From Styela clava (lineage: Eukaryota; Chordata; Ascidiacea; Stolidobranchia; Styelidae), in the NCBI RefSeq assembly GCF_964204865.1, contig NC_135251.1:26970001-27034000 (forward strand): a stretch of DNA of 64,000 bases, written 5' to 3'. Shown piece by piece: positions 35,401-47,486 of the stretch (its first letter is position 1; every line of letters begins with the position of its first letter). Below the pieces are notes generated by a model. That model did no database searches. It saw only the letters and a list, made by a program, of their open reading frames with translations, and was not told where the DNA came from. A program made the position numbers and the translations under genes.

Positions 35401-37792
35401 CTTAACTTTATGAATCTTACAATAAGAAGTGCTACATACAGTATAGTTTTAGTAGTTGTATATCTTTGTGCAAGATTCACTAAATGGTTTGTTTATATTT
35501 TGCTTTGGGTCTGCACAAGATTGACTTCTCTATACATAAACACCACTTCATTGACAGTATTAAAAATATAGTCGTGATAATAATAGCAATGATTTACCGG
35601 ATGATAAGGCAACATAATTGGATTCAACAGTGTTCCAATTGCGTAATATGTTCCTGTGTTTATTCCTGGAATAATATTAAATGAATTACAGATATTACAG
35701 GAAATTAAAGATGTTGAAACAGTATTCAAATATTTATAATAAATCACAATTCCAGTGATTTTTTGGACAGTCCATGCCCAAGCACGAGCTGCTGGGTTCA
35801 TTGAAAAACAATACAAATACAGCTGTGATTAAAAGATAAAGTGGCAAGGTTCTAATATCGAATACACCCAAAACACAGTTATTACCGTATTAAATCAGGT
35901 TTAAAATTAAAAAACTCAATCCTGGTAAAAATATGCTAGATTGCTAGGTAAGTAAATCTTGAAGACTTAATTTGTGTCAAAACATATATGATTTTGCAAT
36001 ATTAATGCTGATCGATTGGTCAATACAACAGTCATAATAGATGAAATAGAAAAAAATAATTTCTGTCCAGAAATGTACGGACTTACCATAGGTTGCCAAA
36101 AGTAACAAAAATGGAACGTTTTTCAGTAAAACGCCCAATGATCGTTTGTAATTAGAAAGTGAATTTGAATGCGCTTCTTTATTAGAGAGTTCAGCTGCTA
36201 CTGATAACTTCCTTGCAATGCTGGGCGGATGAGGAGGATGGTCACGAAATACTGAAATTTAAGTGCAATTATGAAATAACTTAGGAAAGATCTTCGGCAA
36301 TGCTATTAAATGTACACATGATAGGTTTGCGGTTAAATTGGCTCAATTATGGGAGTCCACAGATAAAGATTGACATAATCAAAGGTATCAAATTTACTCA
36401 GCATTAGGAACAATCCAAGACATATTAAATTACACATAAGACAATTAGTATTCGCAGAATGAATACTAGATTTAAAAATGGTTAATAAAAATAAGGTGAG
36501 TTTTATAGTTAATCCATTCAGTGAATTAGGGGCTTGATGCTTAATAATATAAATTCATTCTGAAGAAAAATTGATATTTTTATTGTCGGTTGTTATAAAA
36601 ATGATACATCTACATTTTGTGTCAATTATAGTCTGGTTGCATCTTCTTTACCACAGTGCTAAATCAATATCTATAGACTTAGCACATTGGTGACGCTAGT
36701 TTGTTTCGTGTTGAATTTTCCTTATGGAAGTCAGTTCTTGCTTAAACTCGGTCAAATATAGTAGTCTTATCTAACATGAAACATATTTTTTTGAGATAGT
36801 AGATAACATATAGCGGTATAACAGTATGAATTAATTAATTAAACCTAATTATATTTGATTATATACTTACCAGCAAAAGCTAATATTAACACTGCTGTAC
36901 AGACGACTGCGCTACCAATGAATAAAACTCTCAATTGATGTCCAACCAATTCCATGTCATCTGAATCAGGAACAATGACAGGAGGCAGAAGAAATCCAAT
37001 GGCAACACCAAGCTTTGTGTAATAATAACATATTTTAGTTCAGGAAATGGATACATTTATAACAAAGATATTAAATTATCAACATTGCATATGAGCATCA
37101 TATACCTGATTTCCAAAAACTCCGATAGCTGTGGCAGTAGAAACTTCTGATGGACCAAACCACACAGATGCAACTTTAGGAGGAATTTCCAGCACAAATG
37201 ACTGAGCACAGGCTGCAACTGTCTGACCTTAAATTGAACAAAGTAAACAATAATAATACAACATACATAAATATGATGTATTAAACAAAATTTCAACAGG
37301 TAGTTTAGCTGTTCATTTCTATCTAAAAAGTCAAGATGGATCTGCGTGTCATAAAGCAAATTCCTCACCTATAAATGAAAGAGCAAATAGATGAGGTTGA
37401 ACACTCCCAATCTTGATCAATGACCCAACTGCATTCAAGGTTGCTCCAAATAACACAACTTTTCTTAGACCCCAGCGATCCAACATCCATGTTGCTACGA
37501 ACATAAGTGGGATATATGATGCCATGTAAACCATAGAGGTCCATTGTACAGCAAGTTCACTAACTCCATAATATTTTGTAATAATGTTTGTTATAATAGC
37601 ATATTCTATCCATTGAAAAGCACTGGACATAGAGTATACAGAAAATATCCCTAGCATCAAGAACCGTCGTTTATATAATCGTATTTCAGGATGGCCCTGG
37701 TGTGATTTTTGTTTTTTCTTGGTTTTAAATTCAACAAAGACATTATCATCTGCTTCCAACAGCATTTCCTCTTTGTTCTTCCCATTCTCCAT
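32333..37792 (-). CDS. FLVCR: FLVCR-type major facilitator transporter
   Basis: Nine coding exons on the minus strand splice in frame to 450 residues: 37792-37369, 37227-37106, 37012-36871, 36251-36087, 35665-35598, 35347-35244, 34573-34463, 34000-33895 and 32441-32333. All introns are GT-AG. The family is identified by the conserved stretches [59 protein letters not shown] and [16 protein letters not shown]. Members are 12-helix plasma-membrane proteins of the MFS; vertebrate FLVCR1 and FLVCR2 have been linked to heme and choline transport. The start has a good context (ATCACCATGG), and an AG just upstream suggests a 5' UTR intron. The usual N-terminal extension is short. The last coding exon after VLTG is not found; reading through adds only MICIFRFTNHY and a stop. 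Whether this is FLVCR1 or FLVCR2 cannot be decided. Confidence 0.92.
33895..34000 (-). CDS. FLVCR: FLVCR exon 8
   Basis: Encodes the family signature [20 protein letters not shown] followed by [15 protein letters not shown]; donor GTATTG. Confidence 0.92.
34463..34573 (-). CDS. FLVCR: FLVCR exon 7
   Basis: Encodes [16 protein letters not shown] and [13 protein letters not shown]; 111 bp, donor GTAGGA. Confidence 0.9.
35244..35347 (-). CDS. FLVCR: FLVCR exon 6
   Basis: Encodes [20 protein letters not shown] and the DRTKLFK loop; donor GTAAGT. Confidence 0.9.
35598..35665 (-). CDS. FLVCR: FLVCR exon 5
   Basis: A 68-bp exon encoding [20 protein letters not shown]; donor GTAAAT. Confidence 0.9.
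36087..36251 (-). CDS. FLVCR: FLVCR exon 4
   Basis: Encodes the central cytosolic loop ([10 protein letters not shown] ... LSNKEAHSN) and the start of the second half ([15 protein letters not shown]). Confidence 0.9.
36871..37012 (-). CDS. FLVCR: FLVCR exon 3
   Basis: Encodes [19 protein letters not shown] and the next helix ([18 protein letters not shown]); donor GTAAGT. Confidence 0.9.
37106..37227 (-). CDS. FLVCR: FLVCR exon 2
   Basis: Encodes [19 protein letters not shown] and [10 protein letters not shown]; 122 bp, donor GTATAT. Confidence 0.9.
37369..37792 (-). CDS. FLVCR: FLVCR exon 1
   Basis: Encodes the cytosolic N-terminus and about the first three helices ([38 protein letters not shown]). 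Ends ATAG|GTGAGG. Confidence 0.92.
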
Positions 37793-38774
37793 GGTGATCT
37801 TAGATATAACTATAACAGAATACAGAAATATGATTTAGTGAAGACAAGAAGATCTATAGATAAAGCTGTTATTTATTATAGCTTTCGTTAAATAAAATAT
37901 AAAATTACCAGGTCATTGTATACAAGTGTATATGAATGTTTTAATTCCAGCAATACCTAAATACCTCAATACAGAAAATAAACGCAGGCACAGAGCCACA
38001 CTAAATGCAGAAGCGTGTAACGGTGTGTCGTATGTTATGCTCTTAATTAAAAAGTAGGTCCATGCAGTACGGTTCGTCTTTCTACAGTCTTACAGTTGGC
38101 ACTAGCCTATATACTGGTATAGCTGTATAGTATTACTCTACAAGTATACACATACTGACATACAGACATAATATGTTCACTCCTATTGCAGCGAACAACA
38201 AAGGCTTTCTTGCTGATATGGCGTTCTCAACTCTCGGTCAAAGCGAGTTTTAAGCATTTAAACTGATAAGTGCATCGACTCCAAGTCGAATTTCCCGGCC
38301 TGAATGCAGCCAGTTGGGGACAGCAGAAGCATACCGGTATGCAAAAGTCACAAACTTGTAAGAGAAGAGTTTTAGAGAGAGATCGGTTTTATATTAAATT
38401 ATTTCTAATAGAAATCTTATCCATGATACACCACTCTGGATAAACTAATGAAAAATGAGAAAAAAATCTTACATAATTATCCCGGGGAAGTTCAGACAGA
38501 CTCCAGCTTAGCAACACGTTGGCCTTTGTGACGACAAAATTGCATAGATAAGTCTAAAGTTCACGCGAGATGATAACGTGCCGGCTATGGGTATCGTATA
38601 TTCAGGCCAGGGCAGTATTTAAACGTATCGCTCGTTTGTGTAAGATTTGTGGGAATAATTGATGAGTGTGCAGGAATATGAGAAACAACAGCTGAACGAT
38701 GACTTTTTCTGATTCCACATACTCGCACATCAAGGGCGTTGTATTGACTGCTAGAAGTAAGTAAGTAATATTTA
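37793..38774. promoter_or_regulatory. Upstream region of the FLVCR-like gene
   Basis: The sequence between the transporter start and the SINE at 38775 contains no ORF with a recognisable product. It presumably carries the transporter's 5' UTR and promoter, but no clear core element is visible. Confidence 0.4.
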
Positions 38775-39092
38775 CATATTTATCCCGGGAGAGAAGAAAG
38801 CCGATAAGACGGCTTTACCATATGGCGAACCAATGCCTCTCGCCCGGGTACCATTCCATGTCGGGTATGGCATTAGTTAGTTATTTGTTCTCGGAAGCAT
38901 GGACTTGATGGTGGAGGAAGCCGTAACCGACCAGCGGTTACGTAAACCACCCTACGGCGGCGAGGAGTTCAGCAATCATTTCGCACATAACTATCCCCGC
39001 ATGGGATTCGAACCTGCGAACCCACGCAGGGTAATCAGAGGTGCAGTGGCGAGTGTATTCCTAACGCTTAGCACGAAGAGCCACACCGCCGT
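38775..39092 (-). mobile_element. tRNA-derived SINE, copy C
   Basis: The complement starts with a tRNA-like head (GGCGGTGTGGCTCTTCGTGC) with a good box B, GGTTCGAATCC, at 39004-39014 (complement). The body (ATGTGCGAAATGATTGCTG; GGCTTCCTCCACCATCAAGT) follows, with a tail ending CCGGGATAAATATGTAAAT. A 74-codon ORF in it is spurious. Confidence 0.85.
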
Positions 39093-39517
39093 ATGCAGAC
39101 GACCTCGCATTGTAGTAAGTTAATTCATCGTTGTGATGAACACCTCAATAGAAGATTATGAATACAATTAGCCTATGTATATTTGAAAGAGATTTTTCGT
39201 TATCGTAATATCCCCAGGGAGTAAGCAACCAAAACCACCCTGTGTTTATGTGCGAACTGCATGTATCATTCAAATACGGGCCGCCTTATCCCCAGATAGT
39301 CAAGTCAAGTGTATTTTATCCAACCAGTAAAAGAGTTCAGTGAGTTTTTATCTCCATTTTTGCACAAAGTTACAAATATTGTCTCTGGATATTGTAAAGA
39401 CTTCTTTCGTAATTTAGTAAGAGATATTAATTTTTTATATTAGCTATGCTTCGTTCAGGATGCGCAGTTAAATAAAGCTACAATCGAGACCTGAACATAC
39501 GATGTTTATTTGATAAA
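39093..39517 (+). promoter_or_regulatory. Upstream region of the 498-codon ORF
   Basis: About 425 bp without a gene, likely the 5' UTR and promoter of the ORF at 39518. No clear core element is visible. Confidence 0.35.
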
Positions 39518-41014
39518 ATGGAACCGCCTTCGTCTAGTTTCATTGGCGAGTATGATACTTCTGAATCAGATTCAATGACAAGCATTTCTTTTTTAAACGG
39601 AATTAAAGCAGTCGTCCGGATCCTGCTTGCCGCAGGAAATGCACCAACGCAAGATAAATTAGTCGTTGCAATTGAAGAACAATCACACATAGATGATAAA
39701 TCCACATTTTATCACTGTAAAGTCATGACGAACTATGGAAATGTCAATGGAATCGCAGAACTTCTGTCGCTAAACTATACTGATGAAATAATTAAAACGG
39801 TCCAGAATATACATCACAGCAATGGCATTAGTAAATGTCTTCAAATGGAAACCGTACATTTCGATTCCCAATTGACTGCATTACAAACTTTATCATACCA
39901 GAAAAGCACTGGGAATTTTCACGTGGAGGAAAAACAAACTGAAAATAAAATTTGGCCAGATGGTATGAAACATGTTATTCAATTTCTATGTACACATGAA
40001 CAAAGTGCGATGATAGAAATATGCGTGAAAGTGCACGAATTTTTGTACAAAATACGAGCATTCTCACCAAACGTCTTTATTTCGTTCTCGTCCTACGTAG
40101 GCGAACTAGTATATTCAACAACATTTGGATACAGTGAAGGCGACTTTACGCAATTCAAAATGGCAAAACTATTATCCGGAGGTAAGCATTATTATAAGAA
40201 TTTGTCTGATATGTATGAAATGCACTTTACACCAAGCCGTACACGCCCCCTTGTATGTCCAGAAGAAATTAATTTTTGTGAAAACAAGCTCTTTCACATT
40301 TGTATAGCATCCCCAATTGATATCAATGGAGAAACGTCGGAGCATGTAGATATCAATCTATATTTTACTGGCATGTACGATCACGGACTTGGTGATAAAA
40401 TCAAGGGTTTTGAAATATGTTCCGCATTACCTTGGAACGAACTGGAACTGAATATATTGAATATTAATTTCTTACCGACACCGGAGGGCTTGGTGACGCC
40501 TGACGTTGTTGTCAAGTCTTTTTCTTCAAAAAAGCTCCCGAATGCTATAATGGTGGTATTTTACTTAATCATTGACGAAGACTTTCTATCTCAGAAAACA
40601 ATTAAAGAAAGGTTACTTTTGTCGCAGACTATACAATCAAATTTATTGAATATATTCCGCTTTAACAAAGTTGTAATTCATGAGTCATTCCTGCAGTCAG
40701 TAAAAGCATCTCTGAAATCGTACCAATCCCAAAGTGATGAAACTCGCAAAGTTGAAAACATTGAAAATGCGATCTCTCTCACCACAACATCAATTCGTGA
40801 GATTGTCGCGGCAAGTTCAAGCAATCTTTTCCGCAACACCTGTTTTGCTATGTTTGAAGTTGCAAACACGAATGACTTGGAAATAATGCTGAGCCAAAAG
40901 TTACATGCCATCATCGATGTCAAAGCGGATCGCGGAAAGAAGCGAGCCAGGGATGAAGGCGCCGAGGAAGGATCAATCTCAAGTTTGGACGAATTGTCAC
41001 AACACCTCATTTGA
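39518..41014 (+). CDS. Intronless 498-codon ORF, possible TOPOVIBL-like meiotic protein
   Basis: This is the longest ORF in the window and it has no intron. I make a tentative assignment to the TOPOVIBL/TOP6BL (C11orf80) family, the partner of SPO11 in making meiotic double-strand breaks. The support is the C-terminal half: a strand-helix region at 336-400 (PNAIMVVFYLIIDEDF, then a long helix), and a helical block at 415-466 (IREIVAASSSNLFRNTCFAM, then FEVANTNDLEIMLSQKL). After it come a basic GKKRARDE, possibly a nuclear signal, and a short amphipathic end (SSLDELSQHLI), where family members bind REC114. The N-terminal half has no clear motif. This is a memory-based pattern match, not an alignment. 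The uninterrupted frame over 1.5 kb supports a real gene. Confidence 0.6.
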   Translation: MEPPSSSFIGEYDTSESDSMTSISFLNGIKAVVRILLAAGNAPTQDKLVVAIEEQSHIDDKSTFYHCKVMTNYGNVNGIAELLSLNYTDEIIKTVQNIHHSNGISKCLQMETVHFDSQLTALQTLSYQKSTGNFHVEEKQTENKIWPDGMKHVIQFLCTHEQSAMIEICVKVHEFLYKIRAFSPNVFISFSSYVGELVYSTTFGYSEGDFTQFKMAKLLSGGKHYYKNLSDMYEMHFTPSRTRPLVCPEEINFCENKLFHICIASPIDINGETSEHVDINLYFTGMYDHGLGDKIKGFEICSALPWNELELNILNINFLPTPEGLVTPDVVVKSFSSKKLPNAIMVVFYLIIDEDFLSQKTIKERLLLSQTIQSNLLNIFRFNKVVIHESFLQSVKASLKSYQSQSDETRKVENIENAISLTTTSIREIVAASSSNLFRNTCFAMFEVANTNDLEIMLSQKLHAIIDVKADRGKKRARDEGAEEGSISSLDELSQHLI

Positions 41015-41895
41015 ATTGTGAAAATAGTTGTGTAACAAAATGAGTGGAAAAGCTCTTAGTTTACAAAGCGTATTCAGTATGAAAGGATTCTTCTTATCGC
41101 AACCAGAAGAAAAATCGAGACATGCGGCTATTCTATTTTATTAAAGGTGCAAGTTTCAGAATTCCGAAGCGATTCAAATCAATTTTTCAAAATACGCGTT
41201 GAATGTGTTTAAAAAAGTTAACAATTTCAATAACTAGCAAGTGTTTTAATTTAAATGTCTGGGATTTATGTTATACAAAATAAGGTATTCATAGCTGATT
41301 TTAGCGGAAAGATTACATTGTGGGAAATGCATGCGAATACTTTTCGAGCGTAAGTAATGGCGCTTCGCGCATGTAATACTATCGTTTTAATCATTCTTCA
41401 GTTCATTATTATAATACCAAACTAACCTACAGTCTTTCGAAATTTAAGTAAGAGGGAGATTTTATTATTACAAACAAAGTCAATGCTATGGTACATTTAA
41501 GTCAAAACGGAAAGTATTTTGATAGTATGAGGTTGATCATTATTTTGTTTGGATTCGTATGCAAGATGTTCACCTAAAGGCCATCTTGCGAAGTTCTGAG
41601 GTCGGAGAGACAGCGATATTAATTTTGTTTTTGTACTGAAATATTCACCGGGCTCAAATACAGGGACTAATGAAAAAACAATTGGATTGTCACAGATTCA
41701 ACAATTATATAAAAAGATAAGATTTAAAGCATATTATATTACTGAAATTTATCTTTCCATATTTAACTTGGCAATCAATATATAGCAGTAATATAATGTC
41801 CAAAACATTCAAATATAATTATAGAAAGTTGGAAGAGACCTATGACATTTTAATATATACAGTATTGTTTTAATATATATACAATATCCTAATAC
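41015..41895. other. 3' flank of the 498-codon ORF, nothing else recognised
   Basis: ATTAAA near 41142 could be a polyadenylation signal. The rest is AT-rich without motifs. Confidence 0.4.
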
Positions 41896-42403
41896 AGGGT
41901 GGTTCAAACTGCCGTAACCGTTTGTTGAAGTCACGGAATTTCAATGTTGTATCTATAAACGTCAATATGTGAATGACGTCTTGTGATCGGTACACGAAGA
42001 ATGAATTGTCTTGCGCAGACAGGACCAGGCCGATGAGATGAGTCGCGCTTTTTATCTAAACTTCGTACCTTAAGCTCGCGTCAAGTAACTCCACATTTGG
42101 AGAGACCTTTATTTTAGTAAAAACACTCCTCTATTTTTATGCATTCGCCATGTAACAGTAGTGACGAAACGCCGAGCTGACTTATCGCCGCACAATCCAT
42201 TTTTTTTTAGCTGGGTCCGGAGTCCCAACTTAGGCGGACTTGGTTGTTCTTTGACGATAGCGCCAAGTTTTCTCACGCTACAAGTAATAAGATTATTAGT
42301 CAAATATAACAATTCATCGTACAAAGTGTGTAAAAAAGGTGATCGAGGTAAACTGGGAAGAAACGTGTTCCCCTACCCACAATAACGGTAAACCACCGTG
42401 TCT
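41896..42403. mobile_element. Possible DNA-transposon relic with short inverted ends
   Basis: The left end CAGGGTGGTTCAAACTGCCG resembles the complement of the right end (CACGGTGGTTTACCGTTATT). Overlapping ORFs on both strands around 42109-42385 have no recognisable domain. Target-site duplications are not clear. Confidence 0.4.
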
Positions 42404-44121
42404 GGGGTGTCTTTTCAAGTAATATAATGTCTGTCACGAAGGAATATAATTTTAAGCGACAATACAAAACCAAATACGAGATAAGATACCGAAAATACCA
42501 CGGTATTTCTCGGGAAGCAATGTTAAAACAAAATCTAAATTAAAATCTATCTTCCTTAAAAACTTATTAGAACACCAAACTCTCATTCTTAAATATATTT
42601 AAAGTGGGTAAATGCGCGATGTTTTGATCACTTTTGGGTTTTCTCCGAATGCGGCTCGCGAGACATCTTCGAAAGTGTTTGCGGCCCTCCAACCTCGCAA
42701 CCTCGGACCACCCTCTCCTAATACATTGAGTATTCATTCATTTTAATATATATATAGACTAGAAAAGCGCCTATACTACTTTTTTGTTGATACCAACGAA
42801 AAACGCCAATATTCCGATACTATGTACGAGTATTACCAGGACAGACAGGATAAAATAGTAGTCTGTGGGTGATATTTATAGTGCACATTCAGTGCATAAA
42901 CATGTATTATATATTCCAGAACACGAGAAATTCATGTCTGTGATCCAGATGCATTGTGTACCAACGCTAGGAATATCAGTGTTAGAATAGAAAACTACTA
43001 TAAATGGTAAAAAAACACATGTGTACTTATCCGCTTAAACTAATACATTGAGTTGCGTGCGCAGGATTTTGGGCCAATATGATGTGATCATTTGTATTTT
43101 ACACATTGGAAAATCCACTAAAATTTGATTGATATTTTCCTTTATAATTACCACGTAATATACAATATTAAAATTTGGCAGAGAAAATAGTCAAATAAGT
43201 TAAGAAATTTTAGCTGATAAATAGCTAAAAACAGGTCAGAATCTGGTTCCCATTTCTTCTCGCGAGGGTGGGGACGGGCAGGGAACAAAACGAGGCAGAG
43301 GCCGTAAACATGATGCTCTTGTGCTGGCAAAAAATAATTTCAGCACTCGTATACTAGCTTATCTTCTGAAACATTCTAGATTAGATCAAAAAGACAAACA
43401 CATGCTAACACAAGGTATTCAGCACCATTAGACAAATCTGAGCACTCCAATGTTCTTATTTGGCAACCCTTTTTCAAGTGAAAGGTTCGAGTATAAGCTC
43501 CAAAATTGGACACCCAATTCCGACAGCTGTACGATTTCATCTTACTAATAGTAACGCTGCAACTTAGTTATATATATATATTTGACTTTTCTCGGAAGGC
43601 AATTGCTGAGTCCAGCAGAACTAAGAATGCTATATATATTGTATACTTTCTATTTTACAAGAACTTATGCCTTTTTAAATTTCTTTCAACCTACTCTATT
43701 TCCCTGATAGTTTTGATTTGAGCTGTTCCATGCATCTGTCACAAGGATAAATCCATGTATATATATATATTTCTTGTCGCGTGAGTGCAACTCGTTCATC
43801 AATACTTTCCGGTGCAGACTTGTGGAAGCGATACGAACATAGATCACCGTTTATGAATTTCACACTGTTCGCGGATGAAATTTAAATTCATAGCTCTTTA
43901 TTCTAGATATTTGGAGGAATAGTAAACTTTTTGTGGAGGACTTATATTTGCGAAAACAGAAAAAGCACTGAAATATATTGAGGAAGGGGGCGGTGTAGTT
44001 AATACAACCAGAAGAATTTGGATTTAATAAATTATTTGTTTTCTCTTATTTTCGTGTTTAAAAATGAATTTTGAACGAATGCTCTTATTACTTGGCACAA
44101 AGTATGATAAGATAGCAATTA
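42404..44121. other. Intergenic stretch, no gene recognised
   Basis: Positions 42640-42720 (GCGGCTCGCGAGAC; GTTTGCGGCCCTCC) look like a decayed hAT end. The rest is AT-rich with TA microsatellites near 42748, 43569 and 43758. Confidence 0.4.
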
Positions 44122-44358
44122 CATCCCGGGGGAGATGAAAGCATATATGGTGAACCACTGTCTATCGTCCTAGCCAGGTATTTGTTTCATATACACGTAC
44201 TTGACGGTGGATGAGGTCGTAACCGACAGGAAGCGGTTACTTGAATCACCGTACGACGGCGAAGAGTCCAACAAATCTCTTGCACATAATTATCCCACGC
44301 CGATTCGAATCTGCGAACCCACGCAGGGTAATCAGGGGCGCCGCACCACCGAGCCAAT
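44122..44358 (-). mobile_element. tRNA-derived SINE, copy D (degenerate)
   Basis: It has the same order of body motifs as copy C, with several deletions and substitutions (complement: GATTCGAATCGGCGTGGG; ATAATTATGTGCAAGAG). The short ORFs on both strands come from the repeat. Confidence 0.7.
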
Positions 44359-44489
44359 TTTTCGTTCGCTTTATTAACAAATCTTTTTTCGATAAACTCA
44401 ATTCTCATAAAAGTAGGTTTTCGTTGTCTTCGCCCAGAACGTTTTCACACAAATCCCAGGATTCATTTAAGCAATACAAGATACGCAGA

Positions 44490-45015
44490 CTTGCCCATGG
44501 CCATGAGACATATATTTTTTTTTTCTGTCCCATTCCATAGCAATTTATGCCTGTCCCATTCCATGGGATTCCCATTGGAACAAAATTTAATGAAAATTGT
44601 TAAAATTAGGTTTAGCGTTTACTAAATGGGAGAAGAGACATGCGAAACAACAGAATTTACTGACTTTGTTAACTTTAAACTCAAACTATTAAATTATGTG
44701 TCCATCAGTCCCTTCACAAAGTATATATATATATAATATATCTATATATATATTGTGGATGTTGAAATGGACTTTGCTGTTTATGCACAAATATATGGAC
44801 ACGTAACGAAAGTAGAGTCCATAACGAAATGTTTCACTATCATTTTCCTGAAAATCATACGCTATTTCGTGTCCCATGGGAAATACAAATTTGTGCTGTC
44901 CCATCCCATATTTCCATGCACAAGCCTGAAGATACAAAACTCAATGACTCGAAGTCGGCACTGTAGTCAACCGTATGATATCTTTCTTACATGGGTGGTG
45001 ACTATCCAATCGCCC
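44490..45015. repeat. Imperfect inverted repeat with CCCATGGG words
   Basis: CTGTCCCATTCCATAG and CCATTCCATGGGATTCCC near 44525-44575 face GTCCCATGGGAAATAC and CTGTCCCATCCCATATTTCC near 44872-44915. GCCCATGG words mark the outer edges. It may be a decayed palindromic element; there is no target duplication that I can see. Confidence 0.4.
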
Positions 45016-45825
45016 ATGGGTCATCGTTTTGCCTAGCAGCTTCGGTCTGGTAATTATGTGTAGTTTCAATAGATTCTATATATCCAAACAAACAGAAAAT
45101 GTTCTGAGCACTCATATCGCTGATGTAGAACAAGAGTGACGTATGTCCCATTTTGACATTCTGAGAAAATAGCCTTTAAAGTTTTTTTCGGGGGGTAAAT
45201 TTTTGATTAAAACGAATTTATTTTTGCATATCTGCATAAAATTTTTGGTTTAATCTGGTTGTTGCATTTTTCTAGAATTTTCTTTTTTTTGCAATTCTTC
45301 GTTTATTTTTTTAACACTGTTTTGGACATAAGTCTCCTTTGCACAAAATTATTTATTTTTTATCTTTGTCGCTGGTGTGACTTAAGGCAACATCATCTTA
45401 CTCATCAATTGCTTAACCCTAATATATGGTGCATTTTATGATATAAATGATAACAACATGCATTAATATAGCCTAAACGAACTGTATCAACTATTCTGAG
45501 ATCTCTCATTCCACAAGATATCTCTTTTCTATTGTCTTCATTGGTAAATGACTATCATCAGTTACATTTGGTGCGCCATGCTTCCAATATTAAAGTTCAA
45601 GATCAGTTCTCCACTTGATAAATGAAAATTACTGTGGTAAAGGAAGTTGACTAACTAGAGGAAAAAATCTGAACCAAACTCCGCAGCACTGAATGCTGCA
45701 TACCTCAGAAAAGACCGTGAGACGAGGCGCTTAACAACGTCCAGAGAGTGAGTTTCGTAGCGCACATCTTGGGACTATATAATTCCTCAGGGATATATTC
45801 CCTTATAAGGGGATTCCCCGGAAAA
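45016..45825. other. Intergenic stretch with a shared 16-bp motif
   Basis: No gene seen. It contains GTTTCGTAGCGCACAT near 45751, also present near 48211 and, inverted, near 56256. Confidence 0.45.
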
Positions 45826-46705
45826 TCAATAACCATATGGTTAACACCAACACAGCATAAAAACCATGCAGTTCAAGTCTTCTGCTGCACACTAACACAA
45901 ATGTATTTCTGAAACGTTTCGTCTGATAAAAATAAACAGACCTCCTTAGATAAGCAGTTTACAACAAAGAACAGCACAAGAAGTTGCATTCATTTTATAA
46001 AAGCTACCAAACGCATTCATTTATATGCAATGAAGTCACAAATAAACATCGTGAGCACAAAAACACAAATAAATTGGGTATTTCTCACTAAGAAATTTAC
46101 ATGGAGAAGTCAAGGAAATTAAATGAATATAGTATGTACATAACATAGTGAACAGAAATATTACAATCAGTGTCTATGTGGTTGTGTATTTGAAACAAAT
46201 GCAATATTATTTTTAGAAACAGGACTTTCGACACTCACAGATATCTGAGAAAAACTAATAAATAATATTTATAAAATTGACTTCAATATCTGATTCACTT
46301 TCCTCTGACGGCTTCCGAAATCCTCATTCTCGAAAATCGACTTTTCCTCCACACGTGTACTGTGGTTCTTGCTGTCGATACAAAAACAAAATTCTGTGCA
46401 ATTTTGATTGTTTTGACACGCGCGCAGGAACCAATCCATAGCCAATAGATGGGGAAATAATTGGCTTTGATTCTAGGCAACAGTGATGAATTCCTGTCTG
46501 ATAATTTGCCTTCCGAACATGCTTCTATAGAGAATTATTGTTGGGTGGAAGAGAATAATCCATATGTTTGTCAGTTTTGAAAACACGTGCCCTGGTATCA
46601 TTTACATTCTTCATATCCTCTCCATACAATGAACAAACATATTTCTCCGCTTCATTCATTAATGCCTCGTTAACCTCAAAAGATCTTCATAGTTGAGATA
46701 AAACT
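45826..46705 (-). mobile_element. Degraded Cys-rich transposon-associated element, copy 1
   Basis: This is collinear with 48973-50510. On the minus strand the frame reads EAEKYVCSLYGEDMKNVNDT and YSLPPNNNSL. It then hits a stop and continues through ANYQTGIHHCCLESKP and, in another frame, a Cys-rich FCFCIDSKNHSTRVEEKSIF. This order matches the C-terminal part of widespread invertebrate transposon-associated proteins (A-E-x-F-V-C-x-L-Y-G ... L-P-P ... H-x-x-R-A-N-Y ... Cys motif). It is broken by stops and frameshifts. I cannot name the superfamily. Confidence 0.55.
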
Positions 46706-47242
46706 CAATGAATTTCGAGTCCTCCAACATCAGTTTGATGCCAAAGTATTTCAATATAAATAGCCGATCTAAGCTGCTTGCAACTGTAATGATTCTCATA
46801 TACCGTTACGCTTTTTTTCAAGACTTCTTCTTCGATCCATTTTTCTTGCTCTCTAGCTGTTTTTCTCTTATCTATTCGTCTTTATCGAAGCAACTCTCTC
46901 TTGTCTTGTACAATTGATTTAACACTGACTTGACTAATTCGTGTTCGACCACTTTCTTCCCCATCGTCTACTAACCACCGCACATTCGACTACATTTGCG
47001 TTTCATCGAAAGAAAATGACCGATAAAAGTGGAAAAGGAATATAACTCGCAATGACAGTAAAAACGTAGCGACCCTCACCAAGAATATGGGATACTTAAA
47101 ATTTGTAATCCGTCTTCATTTCGAATATATATATATATATAGATATTTATAGTTGGTAATTAAAATTTGTTTGGAACACGTTTATCCGCGAACATGACTA
47201 CGTGTGCGTTTATGAGGCGCATGCATATGCGTAAGAATGTCA
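46706..47242. other. Intergenic stretch, nothing recognised
   Basis: AT-rich sequence with a TA microsatellite near 47130. No gene seen. Confidence 0.4.
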
Positions 47243-47486
47243 TGGGTAAAAATGTCCGTGGATGCAGATGTGCATGGGTGCAAATGTCCATTAGTGGAAA
47301 TGTAGGTTACATGGTTGCAAATGTCTGCGGGTGCAAATGTACATATGTTCAAATGTCCGCGGATGCAATCTATAGCCTATGCGGGTGCTAAAATCTATTG
47401 GTGGAAATGCATGGGTGCAATAGTGTGCAGGTACAAATGTCCTGAGTGTAGTTAACGGGTGCAAATGTAAGTGGGTTCAAATGTGC
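47243..47486 (+). repeat. Degenerate minisatellite, unit near GGGTGCAAATGTCC
   Basis: At least ten imperfect copies of a 14-20 bp unit containing TGCAAATGT or TGGAAATG, separated by variable spacers. The 74-codon ORF inside it is a by-product. Confidence 0.8.

Noticed and set aside
35493..35816. 107-codon minus ORF across FLVCR exon 5
   Set aside because: Only positions 35598-35665 belong to the gene; the rest is intron read-through.
38899..39123. 74-codon ORF
   Set aside because: It lies within a tRNA-derived SINE.
47167..47391. 74-codon Cys/Met-rich ORF
   Set aside because: It is made by the minisatellite unit.
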